DNA of 64,000 nucleotides from Cephalotrichum gorgonifer (lineage: Eukaryota; Ascomycota; Sordariomycetes; Microascales; Microascaceae), in contig ONZQ02000014.1 of the NCBI GenBank assembly GCA_900312665.1, positions 651,924-715,923 of the forward strand, written 5' to 3'. Positions 48,812 to 60,286 of this stretch are shown here, in pieces. A program made the translations under genes and the position numbers. The notes under the pieces were generated by a model. It was not told where the DNA came from and did no database searches. It saw nothing but the letters and a program-made list of their open reading frames with translations. Positions within the stretch are counted from its first letter, which is position 1. Every line of letters starts with the position of its first letter.

Positions 48812-50220
48812 CTACGTCATCCTCCGCCGGTAAACCCCCATCATCCAACTCGCTCTCAGGACCGCGAGCCCGATCGCCATGCCCAGGCTGTCTCTCGCAA
48901 GGCTCATCTTAGACCCGTCGACCTCGTGCCAGGCGATGGGCACCTCGGCGACCCTAATGCCGGCTTCGGTACCGATCACCTCGCCCTCGGACCCGAAAAC
49001 GGGAGTGGCGGGTGCGGACTCGGCGAGCATCAGCATCTCGACGTCGAAGATCCAGCCCTCGGCGTGCATGTAGGGCACGATATGCGGGAGGGCGGCGCGC
49101 GAGAAGAGCTTGAAGCCGCACTGGGTGTCCTTGATGCGGGACGTGGCAGGTGGCGTGAGGATCATGAGGACGAAGTGGAAGCCACGCATGAGGAAGTTGC
49201 GGAGGGCGGAACGCTAGAACGAGCAGAGCTGGTTAGCATGGGGACCTGTACCTGGGATGTGGCTGGGTGTGCGCCTTTTAAGGGCACGCTGGGCGCTCTC
49301 TTCTCTCCCCTTTACTCTCTCCACGTACCTGGACGACGGCTTCGCTTCCAACAAGATGCGCCCGACTGCCAACCGCGACGCCCCGGTGCGATCCGTCGGC
49401 GACCTGCTCACAGCTCTCCATGAGCTTCCCCAGGTCGCTAAACTTCGAGGCGCCGTCGGCGTCGGCGAAGAGGACATAGTCCCCTCTGGCATGCCTAAAC
49501 CCGTGCGTGACAGCGCCCCCCTTCCCCCTGTTTCTCTCGAGTTTCACGACCCTCAAGACGTCGTGCACGCCCTTCCTCTTGGAGAACTCTAGCACGACAT
49601 CCTCGGTCTTATCCCGGCTGCCGTCGCTCACAACGATGATCTCGTATCCGGTGACCTTGGGCGCGGGAGATCCCCTTAGCGACCTCTTATGTGCGCCAGG
49701 GAATGTGGGTGTGCCCTTCTTGCCTGAGGTAGGGTGGCCCGGCCGCCCGAACGTCGTATCGAGGTAGTCCACCATTTCCTCAAGCGCTTGGGGTATCCGC
49801 TCCTCCTCATTGTAGGCTGGGACAATGACGCTGACGAGGACGTCGGGGGCCTCAATGGTGACGGGGTCGGGGATGTGGAACTTGCCCAGCTCGGGCTGCT
49901 GGCGCTCCGAGTGCTGGCGCTCGGCGAGCCAGGTGTCGTACCAGCAGGGGAGCTGACGCGTCACTATCGTGCCATCGGGGGTGGTAGTTCGGTAGGTCTT
50001 TTCGGAGGGGAATGGAGCCCGGGGTTTGGGGGCAAGGTGGTGGAGGGCGTAGTAGACCTATTTGTAAATGCGTCAGGTTCTTACTAGCTTTATGTATACC
50101 CTCCGCAGGGACTGAAGGAGCAGCACTTACTGAGAGAAGGGCTACCGGGGGGAGGGCCAGCAGAATAGCCACGTAGATAAACCAGGGGAGGGCCAGGAAC
50201 CCATAGACTAAGTCCAGCAT
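48812..50220 (-). CDS. ALG5: Dolichyl-phosphate beta-glucosyltransferase Alg5
   Basis: Transfers glucose from UDP-Glc to dolichyl phosphate at the cytosolic ER face, making the Dol-P-Glc donor for the last three glucoses of the N-glycan precursor. Three exons (50220-50131, 50057-49329, 49213-48812) give 406 aa, all at phase 0. Exon 1 encodes exactly the N-terminal membrane anchor (FLALPWFIYVAILLALPPVA). GT2 motifs follow: VSVIVPAYNEEERI (about 104), YEIIVVSDGSRDKT, NRGKGGAVTHGF, the metal-binding FADADG (about 229), AVGSRAHL, DTQCGFKLF (about 305) and the late AEGWIFDVEMLMLAE block. The C-terminal DSLGMAIGLAVLRASWMMGVY is hydrophobic. Longer than yeast Alg5 (334 aa) through a loop of about 25 residues with Lys/Gly/Pro between the first two motifs. 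Start: ATG at 50220. Confidence 0.94.
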
Positions 50221-51225
50221 GTTTGCGCAATAGTAGCCTTTGGAATTGAACAAAACTCAGGCCTAGATGCTGGTTATGCGATTGGCGTCGCAACTGCACG
50301 ACGTAAACCTAAGCCCTGTGCTTTTTTGGTGGGGAGGTACGGGAGTGGATGGTTTCTAGCCAGGCATCTCGAGCTCTTGAGAAACGGGGTATGTGCTACT
50401 TTGGCATATCTCCTCGGGTCTGGGAAAGATGTAGGCTGGGAGGGAGGAAAATAGTGGTACGTAGGAAAACGAAAGGAAGAAACAGGAAAGAGGTTCTCGT
50501 CGCCACCTTGTTTGTCTTGGACGATGGTTCTGGGTAGGTGCGAAGAACCACCTATCCATTGAACATGATGTGGTAACGTGGCTTGTGAATTAGCTTTAGC
50601 TAGGGGCAGCAATATTACTATACGCGGGTAAGCGCAGGGCAGCTGCATGCCCCACAAACGTCATTGCCGGTCATGCTGTTGCATGGGTTGGTAGTTCCTG
50701 GCCCCTGTTCAAGCCGCCGCCCAAACTCTCCGTCACGAGTCCGAGTGTTCCAGTGCTACGTATTTTCATACAAGTACTCGTGCTTGCACGTGTATCACAC
50801 AACTTCTAGCTTCAATGTTGTATTCTTCTATTCTTTCTCTAACAATACATACGTCCATCTGCATCCAAACTCAGACATGTAATTACAAGCATCGTGTATC
50901 TAATATGAATCCCCAAAACACTATACTCTATCTCTATCTTTCTACCTTGCCCTCTCATGCACAAATCCATTGTGTCTTCGGGCTTCAGTACCCAGAAGAG
51001 CCGGCTTATCGAACATTTTCTCCCCAGAACAAGTATCAAAACTCCCGTCAACATATCCAAATATAGACAGCCGAAGACATGACGGCATGTATTTCCCCGG
51101 AGGGAGAGAGTCCCAAATCCCACATCCCGATACCTCATCCCATGCACGCTCCTCAGGTTCAACGGTCCACCCCTCCATTCCCCACGTCTATGTTCCCCGT
51201 TTGCCTCCTACCTGTCTCACTTGTC
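50221..51225. other. Intergenic region ALG5 to unknown gene
   Basis: About 1.0 kb between two minus-strand genes: ALG5 promoter at the left, 3' flank of the next gene at the right. AT-rich around 50750-51060 with GTACTCGTG-type elements near 50775. No coding signal. Confidence 0.55.
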
Positions 51226-52924
51226 TCAAACCTTAGTGGCCGCAGCACTCCTGCTCATCCCGATCGACCAACGACTCTTCTTCGATAGGTCTGACGGCTT
51301 CGGTTTCGTCAGTTTTCTCTTGCCGTTCGCTTGCAGCGCCTCCATCTCAGGCGTGATTATAGGCTTAGGCTCGGGCCCCACCATCTCATCGAACGACAAG
51401 CCGCTGGACTGGGAGAACCGCCGCATGGGCCAGCCGGCCGGGCGAACGAATCGTGGGGGCGGCGGTGGCCCCACGTCTTTGACCACTCCGGGCTCGTGAG
51501 GTTCCGCGAACCTGGTGACCTTCGGAGGGTAGTAGTTCTTCGGTCTCGAGTTCACGGCGCGTCGTGATTCTGCGTCGGGACCCGGGTGGCCTCTATCTTC
51601 GGGACCCCGCAGCACGGGTTTCAACGTGACGGGGGGTGAGGTCTCCGTTCTTGGACGCGCCTCAGGGTTTGGAGCAACGGTCGTCGCGGTGGAAGGTCGT
51701 TTGACCGTCGCGTCCGAGGTGGAATCGTTCCCAAAGGGGAATACAAACTCATTCGCGGCGGATGGGACAATGGATGCAGGCCGAGCGGCCCTGTATGAAT
51801 CCGAAGAGCCGGTGGAGGAGACGGAGGAGTTGGGCGTCTGCCGCTTATTGAAGGACATCGCTCTTGGGCTCGAGGCCGCTGACTCGATACTAGCCAGCGA
51901 CGAGTTCGACGATGCCACGTTCGAGTGTGGCTGTGCCGCATGCGAGGAACTAATGTGTGAAGATAGTGCAGGGAGGGACGGTACCGGCGGGATCGAGCTG
52001 AATCCCCTTGTCGAGGGGGGCGGCCTCGAGTCGCGGGGTGGGTTGGAAGGCTGTTTCTGCTTGGGCGTGCCGGATAACGCCTTTTCAACTGATGCATCCG
52101 AAAGTCTTCGTTGCCGGCCTGGGTATAACCGGTGGGTTCCAGTGAGGGACCGAGAGCGTGAGTGATCGTCCTTCTGTGCTTGTATAGCCTCTGCCGGTGT
52201 CGTTGCCGCTGCCGTTCCCATCACCGCTGTGGTTGGCGATGATGTAGTTGATCCCGATGCGGATGCTGAGTGCGCTGGACGCTTCGTCTCCGAAATACCT
52301 TGCGAAGTGATGGAGAGGCTTGAACTAGCAGCGGATCCGTTTCCTACACGTCGTCGTTAGGTATACTCATACGCAGTAGTGGCGGTAACTGGACGTTCAC
52401 GCATATGGCTCACCTCTTCTCGCTCTCTCAGGCGGTGTCCCCGATGACACCAACGAAGCTACCCTGGCGGCATCCTTCCCCTTGAGTGTGGACATCCTAG
52501 GCCTAGGAGCCTCGAGAGTGAAGGGCTGCTCCGGCGGCGAGTCCGCCGCACCGGTGCTCATCCCGTGGGACTGACGACCCTGCGACGGCTGCGGCCTCTG
52601 AGTAGCCACCATCGGATTAGCGTGGTCTGTCAGGTACATGACGGTTGAGAGTCGGCTGGAAGCGCGAGGCATCCCGCTGTTCGGCTCGGTCGTCTCAACG
52701 CTACCCATGGCTAGGGCGCTTTTCCTCCGGCTCTCCTCCAAGATGCGGGCTCGGTCCTCGGGTCGCCAGGTGTGCGGTGTGCCGGCTAGCGCGTCAGCGG
52801 CAGCATGAGTCGGCGCGTGTCTATATACCGGCTTTGGGTCCTCGTTCCGCCTCTCCTCGGCCTGCTTCTTGGGGTTCTCCTTCGCCTGCCGCCTCCCCCT
52901 CTTGAAGAACGACAAGATGGACAT
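51226..52924 (-). CDS. Uncharacterised, mostly disordered fungal protein
   Basis: Two exons (52924-52414 and 52343-51226) give 542 aa. The donor is GTGAGC and the acceptor is GTGTAG, joining ERARR to GNGSAASSS in frame. The N terminus is basic (MSILSFFKRGRRQAKENPKK). A short conserved-looking block, YRHAPTHAAADALAG, then TWRPEDRARILEESRRKSAL, lies at about residues 34-70. The rest is Ser/Pro/Thr-rich and low in hydrophobics, apart from an ordered-looking patch near the C terminus (RPKNYYPPKVTRFAEP, RFVRPAGWPMRRFSQSSGLSFDEM) and a basic tail. No domain, signal peptide or membrane helix is seen. Many Ser-Pro and Arg-x-x-Ser contexts suggest phosphorylation, an inference only. I do not recognise a function; the N-terminal block resembles an unnamed Pezizomycotina family. 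Confidence 0.75.
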
Positions 52925-55900
52925 GGTGTTTGAAAAAAAAAATGTGGTGGTGGGCTGGCCGTCTGCCGGGCGGGGAGGAGCCCGCTTTGCCGGGTATTAT
53001 TAGGCCTCGCCTAATAGCAGCGCCAATCCCGGCTCGATGTAGAAGTAGGGAGGTCCGGGGTGCGGGGGAGACCCGGGTAATGCGGAGGCGGAGGCGGAGA
53101 TATGGAAGTTCAAAAGACGGGAACGTTTTTTTTTTCCTTTGTAGGCGAGACGTCGTTGAAAGTGTGGAGGTTTAAGTGTGCGAAACCCAGACAGGAGCGA
53201 CAAGCGCAGAGGGGGAGAAAACGGACGGAAGGGATCAGGAGCGTCGACCGCGTCTATAAGGCTCGGCGGGAGTTTCCTCTAACCATACATTGACTCTAGG
53301 GTTTCAACGTGCTCATCGGACCTGAAGTACGATCGACACAGCAATATATAGCCGGAAATCCTGACAGGTCTTGGTATGGACGCGGAGCAGCGGAACGGTA
53401 TGTGGCGGTGGGGTGTCTTACTTGTAGGACCAAATCATATAAGAGAAAGAAAAGCAGGGGCCGGGAAAGAAGAAAGGAAAAGGAAAAGAAAGAATGGAGA
53501 GAAAAAAGGAAAGAAGCAAAAAAGCCAGCTCTAAAACATGACAGCTGCTGAGGAATGGAGGCTGGGGATGACGACGGACATGAAAAAAAGTCGGCGAGCG
53601 CAGGTATGTATGTAAGTATTGTATGGGTGGATGGATTGGATCTGCGCTGCCTGCTGGACTGGGCAGCAATGGGATTCGGACGGAGTCAAGTATTTAACAC
53701 GAAACGAGACGAAGTGAGCCAAGAAAAATAGAGAGAAAGAGGCGTTGCGTGACAACACCAACCTGCAGACGAGACCTGGTCTAGAAAGCCAATGGCTGGT
53801 CTCCCATCAGTCTGACATCTAATACTATATACGAGTAGTTTGTTACTCGTGCATTCATTACTTCGTACTTGTAAATACTAGTATTAATACCTCGTTCCTT
53901 CGGGAGTTAGCGCCGCTTGGAAATGCACAATGGAGGAACGGCATTTTTCGGTGCGACAAAGCTGATCCGGATCCACCGCCGAGACGCGCCACCTCCTTGT
54001 CCTTGCGGGGCTGATATTATCCAACATGAAGGGGGGCCGGGCCTGTGAGTCCGTACCTGTACGAGTACGGAGTATTAATACCCGTCATGACCATAATAGT
54101 CCGTTAATACTTGCAGGGGGGGAACATGGGGCCTCCACCGATGCCATCTCCGTTGTTCTCCGTGGGCGCCATGAAGCAGGAGTTTCGATATACTTGGTCT
54201 CGCCAGGTCCTTCAAGCAAGAGGCATTAGTCCCTGTCCATGGAAATGTCGGAGGTGGTGGGCGTGCTCCCCCGAGGCTGAGGTCCATGGAGGCCGGGGCC
54301 TCCGATCATAACAAAGATCGACGCTGCAAGACTGCAGAGAGCTTGGTATGTAGCCGGTTTCGCTCGTCGGCGGCTCTGGTGCTCCCAGCTCCAGCCGTAC
54401 TTGTATTAGAAAGCGCACAAGTAGATGAGCACTCGGCACTTACAGAACACGTGTTGAAGCATTAGCGTACATATAAGTGCCAAACCCGGGTAGTGCCCTC
54501 TCTCCGCCGGGCTGACCTTTCCGTTCTTCTCTTGATCTGATCATTCACCGGGCTACTACTTGTACTGGCGTATCCTCTCCCTCCCCGGCTTCTCTACGGA
54601 GGCCGTTGACTCGCCACAATATTTTGTTTTACCTCATGCAAGCAAGACCGAACAGTTCTTCGGAGCGCATCCAAGGCCCCAGTCCCAGCTACCCTCGTAT
54701 TCCATGCACGCATGGTGGAACCCCTTGCCTGAATGGAAGGCCAGTTACGGAGTAGTAGAGCCAAAATTTCTACTCCGTGCATGTCGCCCCCGCTGAGTCG
54801 ATGCGGGTTGGACAACCGCCGGGCTGTGTGGCCCACTCGGGCTGACCCTTGAGGCAGATACCTACTGCTTGTGCTTACTTGTATGGCTGTGCTTGCACGA
54901 TGGGGGCTGGCTCGTCACCGCTTGCGTGGAGTACCTGTAGTACTTGTACGGAGCAGGCATGTAAGAGCCCCGTCTATTTATATAAGTACTTGTACCCGGT
55001 GGGGGTGGGATGAGATCATTTCCGAGGAGCTCGCGCAAGTCAGATGGGGAGATCCGCGGGCCGGGGCCGAGGAAGAGCGAGTTCCACCAAGCAAGGGGCT
55101 CGTTCCAGGAGAGGTGAGGCTGTCGTTTTGAATATGACCAGGAGTGCTTCGTCTGGAACTGCGCGCCCTGTACTTGTATGCTAGATGCTAATAGATCTGG
55201 ATTCATAAGAGTAGATCCCAGACGCTTACCCCTGTCCCGCTCACACCTGCGTCCCAGGTCCAGGTCCGGATTCAGGGCGCTCCCCCGATTCAACCACCCC
55301 CTTCACCCGCCCAGCCGCAAGTTTTACCGACTGTGATGAACCATGGACCGGTGCTATCCCGGAATAACCTATCCCAGAGCTGCTGGCAGAACATGAATTT
55401 GACATTATTAGAACGGTGGGTATAATCAGCGTCTCCTGTTTCAACGTCTCCCAGTGTAACGCTGCATGTGCAAATGCAAACCGCATCTGAACCATGGTAC
55501 TCGTCCAGATATGGGACGAAAATCAGATAGATTCCTGTGATAAAACCAGGCCGGAATGCTTCGGCTTGCGAAATACCCTGCCCGTCAAAGAATGAAGAAT
55601 GCCATACCCGATCGAATATTCTAGCGCCATGATGCATACTTTTACAACTAAGTTCATACCTGCACATGGATGAGACACAAAATACTCCGTACAAGTACTC
55701 AGTCCTGAAGACGCTTTTTGTTGTTGGCGCTGACGCGATTGCCAGAATTATTATTTTTTTTTATCCCCAGCTTAAATAGATGGATGATAATAAGAATGTG
55801 GAAACGTCGGAAGCCGGAAGCCGGCGGGCACTAAAACTGCTAGAGTCCGTTGCTGTCATTAATCCAGGAGGGCCCTGACTGTCTCGATCAAACTTATCAG

Positions 55901-57179
55901 TCGTGCGCTACACATCGAGCGCTACGGCTACAAAGGCGCGAAATTCCAGGGGTGGCTTGAAGGGTTTAGGCCTAAAATTCTAAAATAGTGCTTCGCGCTA
56001 CGTTCCGAGCGGGCGATCTGTCCCGGCCCCTTCCCTCGGGCCCCCCACTGTCCTGGAAATGGAAATGGCAGAGTGGGGGTAAGAGCTCCCATGCGGAAGT
56101 CTGAACTCTGGGGCAGGAGCGGGACGGCAACCTACTCACCCACGCGTGCAGGATTAGGAAGCAACTTTGGACTTCAGCTTCCATCTCAACGTTTTTCTAC
56201 TTCATATTTAAAGAAGCCCCATCATCCCACAACGTCGCGGATCGATCTTGGATGCTCACTGCACCGTGAACACCCTTCGCGACTGATTACGAGTATTAGG
56301 TCATCCATGCTTTGCATCACCTTGTGTACTAACGTAACTATTGTGCTCCGAATACTTGGCAGTTCTCGAAGGCGCGCGATGGAGACCCGCCATCCCGCAC
56401 AGACCACTTTCAATTGAGCACATCATCACGTGTCCTTCTCCCGCCAGGTCGCGCTAGTGTTGGTGCTGGGGGTATTGATTCCTACGAGTATTATTGCGGG
56501 ACGAGGTGGTAGGAGATAACAGGCCGATACCACCACAATGCCTGTGCCTGTGCCAGCGCCCCCCATTATTACCCCATTACCGTAATCCGCCGCCGTCGCC
56601 ACCGCATTTGCCCGTCCGACTTTTGTGACAGCCTCATGCACCCACCTCCGATCCCACCCAAGCCCAATCCCGACGACACCAGCAAAATCCCCCTCTCCCC
56701 CCTTACCCCCCCCCCGGCACGCATGATTCTTATTGACGCCAGTCGCGCCGCCATCCCTATCGCATCCCGTGCGCCATCTCGACCTGCCGCGACAATAAGG
56801 AGAAGCGCCGCCTTCGCGCTGTTCCCCAGCCGCCGCCGGTGCCGCCCGGAACGTTACGATCGAAATTTCTCCTCCCGAGCGGGTAACGCGACCTCCGCCC
56901 ATCGGCCCATACGTCGTCTCACTTTCCTCAACCCCATCCCGATACCAACGACAGCAAAAGCCCCGCGCGCGCCTTTCCTACCGGGGCCTTCTCTTTTCTC
57001 CCTTCTCCTCAACAGATTACCCCTTCCACCCAACCTCCCCGCCCTTCCCCGAGCGCAGCGGTCGAGGGGACGCGGCGACGCCCCCCGTTCCCCCTTTCCC
57101 TCCGATTCGGCAGGCATCGATCTGTCGCCTTTAGCACCGGATCAACCTCGCTTCGGAGGAGAACGAGGAGGAACTGTTG
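52925..57179. other. Gene-free region of 4.2 kb
   Basis: The left end is the promoter of the unknown minus-strand gene and the right end is the PSY2 promoter and a C-rich 5' UTR. Between them I find no supportable gene. Contents: a purine tract (53439-53527), a 12-bp palindrome AATACTAGTATT (53874-53885), exact TACGAGTA copies at 53830, 54060, 56288 and 56483, a TACGGAGTA at 54066, and many TACTTGTA-like variants between 54390 and 55700. A 134-codon minus-strand frame at 55290-55694 has no recognisable domain. Confidence 0.55.
53439..53527. repeat. Purine-rich (GA/GAA) tract
   Basis: About 90 bases on the plus strand made almost only of A and G. Intergenic, upstream of the unknown minus-strand gene. 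Confidence 0.75.
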
Positions 57180-60100
57180 ATGATGGCACAACTTGTGCCT
57201 CATCAGGCGAAGGACAAGCGGCGCGTCAAGGTCTACGAGCTGCGCAACAACGACTGGTTCGATAGAGGCACCGGCTTCTGCACCGCCGCTTTTCTTCCGG
57301 TATGTCTGTCCTATCGTGTCGGGTGGGCGCGTGCCGTGACACTTCCCTCCCCCGACTTCCCATCCATCCGGCACATTACCGCGCTTGTTCAAGTCAGTTT
57401 TACTCTCCTTGGATCGAACTGACAATGAGTAGTCCGAAGATGGCCAGTGTCGCGACGCCCGAGTAACCGTCGAATCGGAAGACGAGCCCGATCGCCTACT
57501 CCTCGATACTAGTATCTGTAAAGAAGATGGGTTCCAAAAGCAGCGAGGCACGTCGTTGTCCTTATCGCCAGTCGTCGAGAGCCCTTGCTAACGCTAGGGG
57601 ACAGATACGCTCATCGTCTGGACCGAGCCCAGTAGTGGTCTGGATATGGCCCTCAGCTTCCAGGAGGGCGAAGGCTGTGCCATGATATGGTGCGTTGAAA
57701 TTCCTCCCACCCGACACCTGGAAGATGCGAGCTACTGGCTCCTCCGTTATCATATGGGCAGGACTGACTTCTTGGCCGATCGAATAGGAAATTTGTCAAC
57801 AGTGTTCAACAGTCCGTTCAAAATGGATTAGGCGCAGCCGGTTCGTGCTTCGTACCTGATAGCAGCCGCGTATGTCGTCTGGATTAATTCTAACCAGTTT
57901 CGGGAGCAGATGACAGCCTTTCAGACGACCTCACAATGGATATGACCACGACAATCTCACTCCCTCCCGCCGAGTTGGGGAACCTCGCCGAGATCGAAAC
58001 CGTCATACGCCAGGTGAGCAATACTGGCGCCGGCCGGGATGCGCTAGCAAAGTACATCCTCAAGGAGGACTATATGCGCAAGCTGGTCCCACTCGTCGAC
58101 ACATCCGAAGATTTCGAGAGCTTGGTCGACCTCCACCGGTTATGCAATATTGTGAAAATGGTCATCCTCCTCAACGACCCCGCCCTGATCGAGCACATGG
58201 TCACAGACGATTGCATCAACGGAGTCGTCGGCGCGCTCGAGTACGACCCGGATTTCCCCAGGCACAAAGCGAATCACCGCCAGTGGCTCAACGGCGAAGG
58301 CCGCTTCAGGGAGGTAGTTCCGTTCGAGGACGACCACATCCGCCAGAAGATCCACCAGACGTATCGACTCCAGTACCTCAAAGACGTGGTGCTTGCGCGC
58401 ATCCTCGACGACCCCACATTCTCCGTCCTCAACTCGTTGATCTTCTTCAACCAGGTCGACATAGTGCAGCATGTACGGGACAACTCTGCCTTCCTGAGCG
58501 ACCTCTTCGGCATCTTCAAGTCCCCGAGCAACGACCACAAGCACAAGAAGGACGCCGTGCTCTTCATACAGCAATGCTGTGCCATCGCCAAGAACCTCCA
58601 GATCCCTGCACGCCAGACCCTATACAACAACTTCATCGCCCATGGCCTACTCCAGGTCATCAACTTTGGCCTACGCCACCCCGATGTCGGGGTCCGAGTC
58701 GGCGCAACGGATATTCTCGTCTCCTTGATCGACCACGACCCACAGATGATTCGAGCGACGATCTACCGACAACTCAACGACGGCCAGCCCCCTCTAACGG
58801 ACTCGCTGATCGACTTACTACTCGTGGAGGTTGATCTGGGGGTGAAGTCCCAGATATCGGATGCACTAAAAGTCCTCCTGGATGGACTCCAGATAACGCA
58901 GGTCCAAGACAGCGCGGGTCGGGCGCCAGGCGAATTCGCAACCGGCCGACGAGTAGTAGAGCACAACCCCCAGCAGGAACTCTTCCTAGCGCGCTTCTAC
59001 GAAACCTCGGCGCTGAGGCTCTTCAAGCCCCTTCTCGACCTGGAGGGCAAGACCCAGTTGTCATTTACGACGCAACAGGCGTCCATGTTCTCTTACCTCA
59101 TCGAGATACTCTGCTTCTTTATCCGCCAGCACTACCACCGCAGCAAGGGCTTCGTCCTCCAGAGGAATATCTCCCAGCGGATTGCCCAGCTTCTCCAGAG
59201 CGAGGAGAAGTATCTTAGGCTCGGTGGGTGTCTTCCACGCCCTTGTCCCCATGTTCGTGAGCGGTGCTAATACTGTATTCTCTAGTGGCAATTCGGTTCT
59301 TCCGCCAGCTCCTCGGTCTCCAAGACGTCTTCTACATCAAGCACCTCATTGACAAGGACATCTTCGGCCCCATCCTCGACATCCTCATATCAACCATGCC
59401 TCGCGACAACCTCCTCGGCTCGGCGTGTCTCGAGTTCTTCGAGTTCATAAAGAAGGAAAGCATGAGGGACCTCGTGAAGCACTTAGTCCACAACTACCGC
59501 GACCAGTTCGTCGCCCTGAGCGACCTCGATACGTTCCGAGGGATGATACTCCGCTACGACCAGACGCAGGGCTTCACGTTGGGGACGGACTTCCTGCTCG
59601 ACTCGGAAGAGGATGTTACCAGGAGGCCCACGGGGCACACGAGGATGATGGAGCAACTGCACGTTGATCCGGCGGAGGAGGAGTATTGGAATGCATCTGA
59701 CGACGAGGACGAGCAACCTGCGGCCGTTTCGGATAAGATGCCCTCGTCCGGTCGAGCGTCACCCGCCATGAGGCAGCTCGTGGACTACCTCTCGGATGGC
59801 GACGACGACGACGAGGCGGATGGAGAGGAGGCCGCAGCGGAGGTCCCGAAGACGGAAAAGCCCGTCGCTAAGGCCGAAGGCGACATGAAAACGGATGACG
59901 TCGCCGCCTCAAGTGAGTCCCCGGATGCGGAATCGGGAGAGGAGAAGCCGCCGGGCACCTCGCAGGTAGACGGGGCCTCGGACGCGGGTTCCGTAACGAG
60001 CGAAGCCGTCTCAGACTCGGTCTCCGTTTCGGTGTCTGTCTCCACGCCTCGGCGGCTGTCGGAGAAGCGGCGCCGCGAGGAGGACGATGACGACGACGAG

Positions 60101-60286
60101 CTGGGCAAGATGATGCAGAACAAACGGCGGAACAGCAAGAGCATGGCCGCCAATGCGGCGGCGACGACCCAGAGCCTTCTCAAGAGGAAGAGCAGCTTCA
60201 CAGGGGGGAACGGCGCGGCGAACCCGAAGATTGCGATCAGTATCTCATCGACCGGAGCGGGGCTGAGATCGAACGAGGAGTCGTAG
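57180..60286 (+). CDS. PSY2: Protein phosphatase 4 regulatory subunit 3 (Psy2/SMEK)
   Basis: The targeting subunit of PP4 (Pph3-Psy2), which dephosphorylates gamma-H2A and Rad53 in DNA-damage recovery and acts in the nucleus. Six exons (57180-57299, 57433-57547, 57605-57689, 57788-57840, 57910-59223, 59286-60286) give 895 aa. The N-terminal PH/EVH1-like domain (about 12-110) shows RRVKVYELRNNDWFDRGTG, FQKQRDTLIVWTEP and MALSFQEGEGCAMIW. The SMK-1/armadillo part includes HRQWLNGEGRFREVVPF, LNSLIFFNQVDIVQHVRDN and EEKYLRLVAIRFFRQLLG. The last 230 or so residues are acidic, then Ser/Val-rich, with a KRRNSK basic cluster, probably a nuclear signal. Intron 2 is inferred to be GC-AG. Intron 4 uses a GTTCGT donor. 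Two adjacent ATGs occur (57180, 57183). The first four exons are tiny compared with the last two. Confidence 0.92.
57548..57604 (+). other. PSY2: Inferred GC-AG intron 2 of PSY2 (57 nt)
   Basis: The intron starts GCACGT and ends GGGGACAG, with CTAAC 12 nt before its end. Joining G to ATACGC gives QKQRDTLIVWTEP, matching the conserved QKQQDTLIVW of the family. No GT donor nearby gives both the right phase and this motif. A GTAAAG at 57518 is in phase but would delete ten conserved residues. Confidence 0.75.

Noticed and set aside
55290..55694. 134-codon minus-strand frame
   Set aside because: Composition is more protein-like than most, but there is no domain, no supporting second exon and it contains intergenic motif copies; not enough to call a gene.
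56636..57265. 209-codon plus-strand frame upstream of PSY2
   Set aside because: Pro/Arg/Ser-rich low-complexity translation that overlaps PSY2 exon 1 in another frame; best read as C-rich promoter and 5' UTR.
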